Assembly (NCBI GenBank): GCA_005800795.1
Contig: SYEN01000226.1
Span: 1 to 8,780, forward strand
DNA: 8,780 nucleotides
Direction of reading: 5' to 3'
Source of the DNA: Burkholderiales bacterium
GTDB taxonomy: Bacteria > Pseudomonadota > Gammaproteobacteria > Burkholderiales > SG8-41
The first letter of the stretch is position 1. The number at the start of each line of letters is the position of its first letter. Positions 6,018-8,780 of the stretch are shown here, piece by piece. The position numbers were made by a program, and so were the translations under genes. The notes under the pieces were generated by a model. The model was not told the origin of the DNA. It did not search any database and saw only the letters and a list, made by a program, of their open reading frames with translations.

Positions 6018-6749
6018 TCATTTGTACTTTTTGGTAATCAAATCGCTCAAAGACACGCCTTTGTCGATATCTGCCTTGCGCTTGGTGTCCGCGCCGTCGA
6101 TTTTGAGCGCCACTTCCAGCACCGCCGCGATTTTGTCAGCGGGAATAATCGCCACGCCTGCTTCATCGGCACAGATGAGATCCCCTGGTTTGCACGGCAC
6201 GCCGCGAATTTCCACCGTGCCGTTGACCTCCACCGTCTGCATGCGCCACTTGCCGGTGATCGGTGTGAAGCCGCGGCACCACACCGGCCAGCCCATGCCG
6301 CGATACTGATCGGGGTCGCGCACCGTGGCATCCACCACCGCGCCGATGAACCCCTGACGCTTGGCGATGGTCGCCGATTGCCCGCCCATGTTGGAGCAGC
6401 CCATCACGCCTTGCATCACCAGCACGTCGCCCGGCTCGGCAAGGTTGTGTGCCTCGGTCTCGCCCTGGGTGTTGATTTTTTCGTTCGCGGCCTTGTGGAT
6501 TTGCACATCACGTGCGATGTTGCGCACCGTGAGTGCGGGCCCGACGATGCGCTGGCCGGTGTTGACTGGCGGCATCAGGTAGGCGGGGATCACCGCGACA
6601 ATGCCCAGCTCATCGCAGGCATCCGACAGCGTGCCGGTCAAATCCACCAGTGCCATGAATTGATCGATGATGCTTTTGGATGGGCGGGGAATGTCGGTGA
6701 GGCGGATGGCCTCGCGCGGCATGCGGCCAAGGGTTTGTTTTTCTGGCAT
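6018..6749 (-). CDS. RraA-family protein (4-hydroxy-4-methyl-2-oxoglutarate / 4-carboxy-4-hydroxy-2-oxoadipate aldolase-like)
   Basis: A 243-residue cytoplasmic protein of the RraA-like fold. Family features: a glycine-rich ligand loop GCSNMGGQSATIAKRQG (117-133), then GAVVDATVRD (136-145), where family knowledge assigns the Arg (R144) to substrate and the final Asp (D145) to Mg2+ binding. LAEPGDVLVMQG (103-114) and PGDLICADEAGVAIIP (188-203) are also typical. Class II pyruvate aldolases of this family cleave 4-hydroxy-2-oxo acids to pyruvate plus an oxo acid and often also decarboxylate oxaloacetate; E. coli RraA itself (about 160 residues) instead inhibits RNase E. The longer length favours the aldolase-type group. 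ATG 6749 has GGAGAG upstream at a good distance. It is the first gene of a probable two-gene operon with the chimeric Bug gene and diverges from the fourth Bug gene. Such genes are often misnamed as demethylmenaquinone methyltransferase. Confidence 0.88.
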   Translation of the reverse strand: MPEKQTLGRMPREAIRLTDIPRPSKSIIDQFMALVDLTGTLSDACDELGIVAVIPAYLMPPVNTGQRIVGPALTVRNIARDVQIHKAANEKINTQGETEAHNLAEPGDVLVMQGVMGCSNMGGQSATIAKRQGFIGAVVDATVRDPDQYRGMGWPVWCRGFTPITGKWRMQTVEVNGTVEIRGVPCKPGDLICADEAGVAIIPADKIAAVLEVALKIDGADTKRKADIDKGVSLSDLITKKYK

Positions 6750-6926
6750 GTAGGCTCTCCAAGATGGGGAACCGGTATTGTAGCCAACCCGACTTACGCC
6801 GGAAGCGTCAGGACAATGAATTTATGTAATCTTGCGCGTGCTCGTTCGACTGGTGTAGTGTTTCACACTGATAGGTACAACAACTACGGAGTACGTCGCC
6901 ATCTTGGCGTTTTCACTGGAGGATTC
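6750..6926. promoter_or_regulatory. Divergent promoter region, aldolase-like gene / Bug gene 4
   Basis: 177 bp. For the minus gene, TACAAT (6782-6777) is a good -10 match, though no strong -35 stands at the right distance. For the plus gene no box pair is convincing. An inverted repeat AGTGT-TTC-ACACT (6857-6869) could be an operator. The shared region makes co-regulation of the aldolase-like gene and Bug 4 plausible. Confidence 0.35.
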
Positions 6927-7898
6927 ATGAAAGTCGTGCCCACGCTCGTTGCAACAACCCTGCTGGTTTTGAATGCCAGCGGCTGGGCGCAAGGCTGGAC
7001 CCCGCAACGCAACGTTGAAATTGTCGTCGGCTTTGCCCCCGGCGGCGGCGTAGATCGCACGGCGCGCGCGCTGGAGCGGGTGCTCACCACGCAAAAGCTT
7101 GTCAACAACGGTGCGAGCGTCGCCAACAAACCAGGCGGTAACACCACCATTGCCTATCAATACTTGAACCAGCGCCCGCCCGATGGCCATACGGTGATGG
7201 TCTATGGGCAAACGATTTTCACCTCACACATCACGGGCGCAAGTGCGCTCACCTTTACCGACTTCACGCCGGTGGCGACGCTGTTTTCCGAATACCATGT
7301 CTACATGGTTGCGGCCAACACGCCAGTGAAGACCGGCAAGGATCTCGTCGCACGCATGAAAAACGACGTGCGGCAGGTGAGCGCAGGCGTTTCCGCCATC
7401 GGCGCACCCGGCCATCTCTCCTTCGGGCTGCTGACTAAAGCTGTCGGCGGCAACGTCAAGGACATGAAAATCATCGCCTTCAAGGGCTCGGCCGATGCGT
7501 TGACGGCAGTGCTCGGCGGTCACATTGAAGTCACGCCCGCGCCGGCGAACCTCGCCGCCGCGCACGTGGCCGCCGGGCAGGTGCGCACCGTGGCCGTGGC
7601 CGCGCCCAAGCGGCTCGGCGCACCGTTCACCGCGATTCCCACGTGGCGCGAACAAGGCATCGATCTCGTTTACGGCCCGTGGCGCGGCATTCTCGCGCCG
7701 AAGAATCTACCCGCCGCGCAGCTCGCGTGGTGGGAATCAACGTTACGTAAAATCGCCGACACCGCAGAATGGAAAAGCGATATGGAGAAAATCTACGCAG
7801 TAGATGATTTTGTTACTGGCGCGCAATTGCTGAAGGACATGCAGAAGGAGTATGCCGAGACGCGCGCGGTGCTGATGGAGTTGGGGATGGCGAAGTAG
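6927..7898 (+). CDS. Bug/TctC-family periplasmic solute-binding protein (4 of 4), divergent subgroup
   Basis: 323 residues from ATG 6927, which has GGAGG (6918-6922) 4 bases upstream and a signal peptide MKVVPTLVATTLLVLNASGW with cleavage near A21. The frame extends upstream to 6012, but that part is antisense to the aldolase-like gene and not real. The mature start GWTPQRNVEIVVGFAPGGGVDRTAR (23-47) replaces the YPxRPIR signature of the other three with WTPQRNVEIV, and the C-terminal region (YGPWRGILAPKNLPAAQLAWWE) is closer to the classical TctC receptor subgroup. It should bind an organic acid in the periplasm, probably a different one from the others. It diverges from the aldolase-like gene; no TctA or TctB follows. 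Confidence 0.92.
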   Translation: MKVVPTLVATTLLVLNASGWAQGWTPQRNVEIVVGFAPGGGVDRTARALERVLTTQKLVNNGASVANKPGGNTTIAYQYLNQRPPDGHTVMVYGQTIFTSHITGASALTFTDFTPVATLFSEYHVYMVAANTPVKTGKDLVARMKNDVRQVSAGVSAIGAPGHLSFGLLTKAVGGNVKDMKIIAFKGSADALTAVLGGHIEVTPAPANLAAAHVAAGQVRTVAVAAPKRLGAPFTAIPTWREQGIDLVYGPWRGILAPKNLPAAQLAWWESTLRKIADTAEWKSDMEKIYAVDDFVTGAQLLKDMQKEYAETRAVLMELGMAK

Positions 7899-7951
7899 GC
7901 GTTGTGTGCTATCCGCGAGCAAATGGTGTCTGGATTGCCGTTTTCCGGACT

Positions 7952-7987
7952 ATCGTAAGCATTTGTTTTTATTGATTATTTAGTTCT
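7952..7987 (+). repeat. AT-rich intergenic repeat, copy C
   Basis: It begins ATCGTAAGCATTTG (7952-7965), identical over 14 bases to copy A read on the minus strand (645-632), and continues in the same register into an AT tract with TTATTGATTATTTAG, where about 10 of the next 14 bases agree. It lies about 54 bp after the stop of Bug gene 4 and upstream of the membrane-protein pair. The three copies share the layout TAAG-N2-TTTG/ATTG plus AT tract. Confidence 0.4.
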
Positions 7988-8025
7988 ATGGCATGAAACA
8001 TTTTAGCGCGATACTTAAGCACATG

Positions 8026-8039
8026 GGTGCACATGCACC
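8026..8039. promoter_or_regulatory. Palindrome upstream of the membrane-protein operon
   Basis: Perfect 6-bp arms, GGTGCA (8026-8031) and TGCACC (8034-8039), are separated by two bases. It ends right at the ribosome site GAGGG (8040-8044) of the next gene. It could be a dimeric repressor operator or part of an mRNA structure limiting access to the ribosome site. A weak -10 candidate, GATACT, lies at 8010-8015. Confidence 0.35.
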
Positions 8040-8051
8040 GAGGGCGTTTCA

Positions 8052-8366
8052 GTGAAAACTTTTTGGCCGGTGTTACTCCCTGAACTTCGACAGTTTCCGG
8101 AACCTGAGCGCGACAACGCGCTAGCGCTTGCGCGCGAGACGCCACTTGACGTGCTTGAACTCGTGGGCATGGCGGTTGGGTTAATGGCGGTGACGGCGAT
8201 GACTAAGTTCAGCGTCCCGGAACCGTCGATGGTGTCGCGCTTCGTCTTGGTACTGATCAACTTTGCGGTCGCCATGCCTTTGCTGGCTGTGGTGTTGGGA
8301 CCTTTCCACGTGCGTCGTCTGCGACGTGGCTTACGCGCACAACTTCAGAACAGAGGCCGCCGATGA
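8052..8366 (+). CDS. Small two-helix membrane protein of unknown function, upstream of the antiporter
   Basis: 104 residues. The start is GTG 8052, with GAGGG at 8040-8044 seven bases before it. An amphipathic or charged N-terminus (ELRQFPEPERDNALALARETP) is followed by two predicted membrane segments, about residues 35-52 and 62-84, and a very basic C-terminal tail (RRLRRGLRAQLQNRGRR), which suggests both termini are cytoplasmic. I recognise no family with confidence. Its stop overlaps the start of the next gene by ATGA (8363-8366), implying translational coupling and probably a shared function, perhaps as an accessory subunit of the antiporter. Confidence 0.75.
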   Translation: MKTFWPVLLPELRQFPEPERDNALALARETPLDVLELVGMAVGLMAVTAMTKFSVPEPSMVSRFVLVLINFAVAMPLLAVVLGPFHVRRLRRGLRAQLQNRGRR

Positions 8367-8780
8367 ATCTGGCAGCGCTTCAGTGGGCGGGGGCGATTAT
8401 CTTCGCCGTCGCTATCGTTCACACTTTCTCGACGAAGTACTTTGAAAAGCTCGCCCGCCAGCGTCCGGCTCACGCGGGCATTTGGCATCTGCTGGGCGAA
8501 GTCGAAGCGGTGTTCGGTTTTTGGGCCATGGTGCTGATCATCGTCATGGCGCTCCTGGTGGGTACAAAGTCAGCCACGGATTACCTTGACACCCGCAACT
8601 TCACCGAGCCCATGTTTGTGTTTGCGATCATGGTTGTGGCGGGCAGCCGCGCGGTACTTTATATGGCTCGGCGGTTGGTAGAGACGCTGTCGGGTTTGGT
8701 GCCGCTACCGGGCACATTGGGTTTTTACGTGCTGACGATGTCGCTTGTGCCGCTGCTCGGCTCGTTCATCACCGAGCCGG
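8363..8780 (+). CDS. Probable Na+/H+ antiporter (PF07399-like), N-terminal part, 3'-truncated by window
   Basis: ATG 8363 overlaps the previous stop by four bases; the frame stays open to the window end, giving 139 residues. Hydrophobic segments lie at roughly residues 5-18, 50-68, 85-100 and 118-135. The features I associate with the putative Na+/H+ antiporter family PF07399 are AIVHTFSTKYFEKLA, the acidic stretch HLLGEVEAVFGFWA, NFTEPMFVFAIMVVAGSRAV, and PLLGSFITEP at the break. The two TEP motifs look like the inverted-repeat transport core of ion transporters. It would exchange cations across the inner membrane; actual specificity is unproven. Recognition is from memory of family sequences, so the class (polytopic ion transporter) is firmer than the name. 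Confidence 0.65.
   Translation, partial: MNLAALQWAGAIIFAVAIVHTFSTKYFEKLARQRPAHAGIWHLLGEVEAVFGFWAMVLIIVMALLVGTKSATDYLDTRNFTEPMFVFAIMVVAGSRAVLYMARRLVETLSGLVPLPGTLGFYVLTMSLVPLLGSFITEP

Noticed and set aside
6012..6926. Long upstream extension of the Bug 4 reading frame, giving a 628-codon frame antisense to the whole aldolase-like gene
   Set aside because: The first 305 codons mirror the aldolase-like gene and are rich in His/Arg as expected of a shadow frame; the real start at 6927 has GGAGG and a signal peptide.
1..8780. Mobile element, phage, CRISPR or toxin-antitoxin system
   Set aside because: No transposase, integrase, spaced repeats, or small paired toxin genes were found; the genes are metabolic and transport functions.

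Overview
GC-rich chromosomal DNA, most likely from a betaproteobacterium of the Burkholderiales. The main evidence is four separate periplasmic solute-binding proteins of the Bug/TctC family in under 9 kb. Large expansions of orphan Bug genes are a known feature of Bordetella, Cupriavidus, Polaromonas and relatives. No rRNA, tRNA, CRISPR array, transposase or phage gene was seen. The genus cannot be read from the sequence.

Layout, left to right. (1) The 3' end of a thiamine-diphosphate-dependent enzyme of the acetolactate synthase/benzoylformate decarboxylase superfamily, + strand. (2) About 260 bp without a convincing gene, holding an AT-rich repeat copy and a weak small reading frame. (3) A minus-strand pair: a Bug protein, then a cytoplasmic formylglycine-type sulfatase, 36 bp apart with a second AT-rich repeat copy between them. 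(4) A 256-360 bp divergent promoter region. (5) A plus-strand Bug protein. (6) A 217 bp convergent gap. (7) A second minus-strand pair: an RraA-family aldolase-like protein, then a Bug protein whose first ~23 residues are the N-terminus of a sulfatase. (8) A divergent promoter region and a fourth, more distant Bug protein on +. (9) A gap with a third AT-rich repeat copy and a palindrome, leading into a coupled pair of + strand membrane protein genes: a small two-helix protein and the start of a probable Na+/H+ antiporter (PF07399-like) cut by the window end.

Functional reading (inference). The TPP enzyme, sulfatase, RraA-type aldolase and Bug receptors look like accessory catabolism: capture of organic acids in the periplasm, sulfate-ester hydrolysis, and C-C bond cleavage of oxo acids. 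No TctA/TctB membrane subunits are present, so the four receptors must use transporters encoded elsewhere or act as sensors. The substrate cannot be deduced. The antiporter pair appears to be a separate unit.

The most unusual feature is the sulfatase-Bug chimera at 4886-5938. It keeps the start codon, a strong ribosome binding site and about 23 codons of a sulfatase gene, joined in frame to a Bug signal peptide and mature domain. The arrangement Bug-sulfatase at 852-3320 and rraA-[sulfatase start]-Bug at 4886-6749 suggests that two related modules existed and that one lost its sulfatase by deletion.
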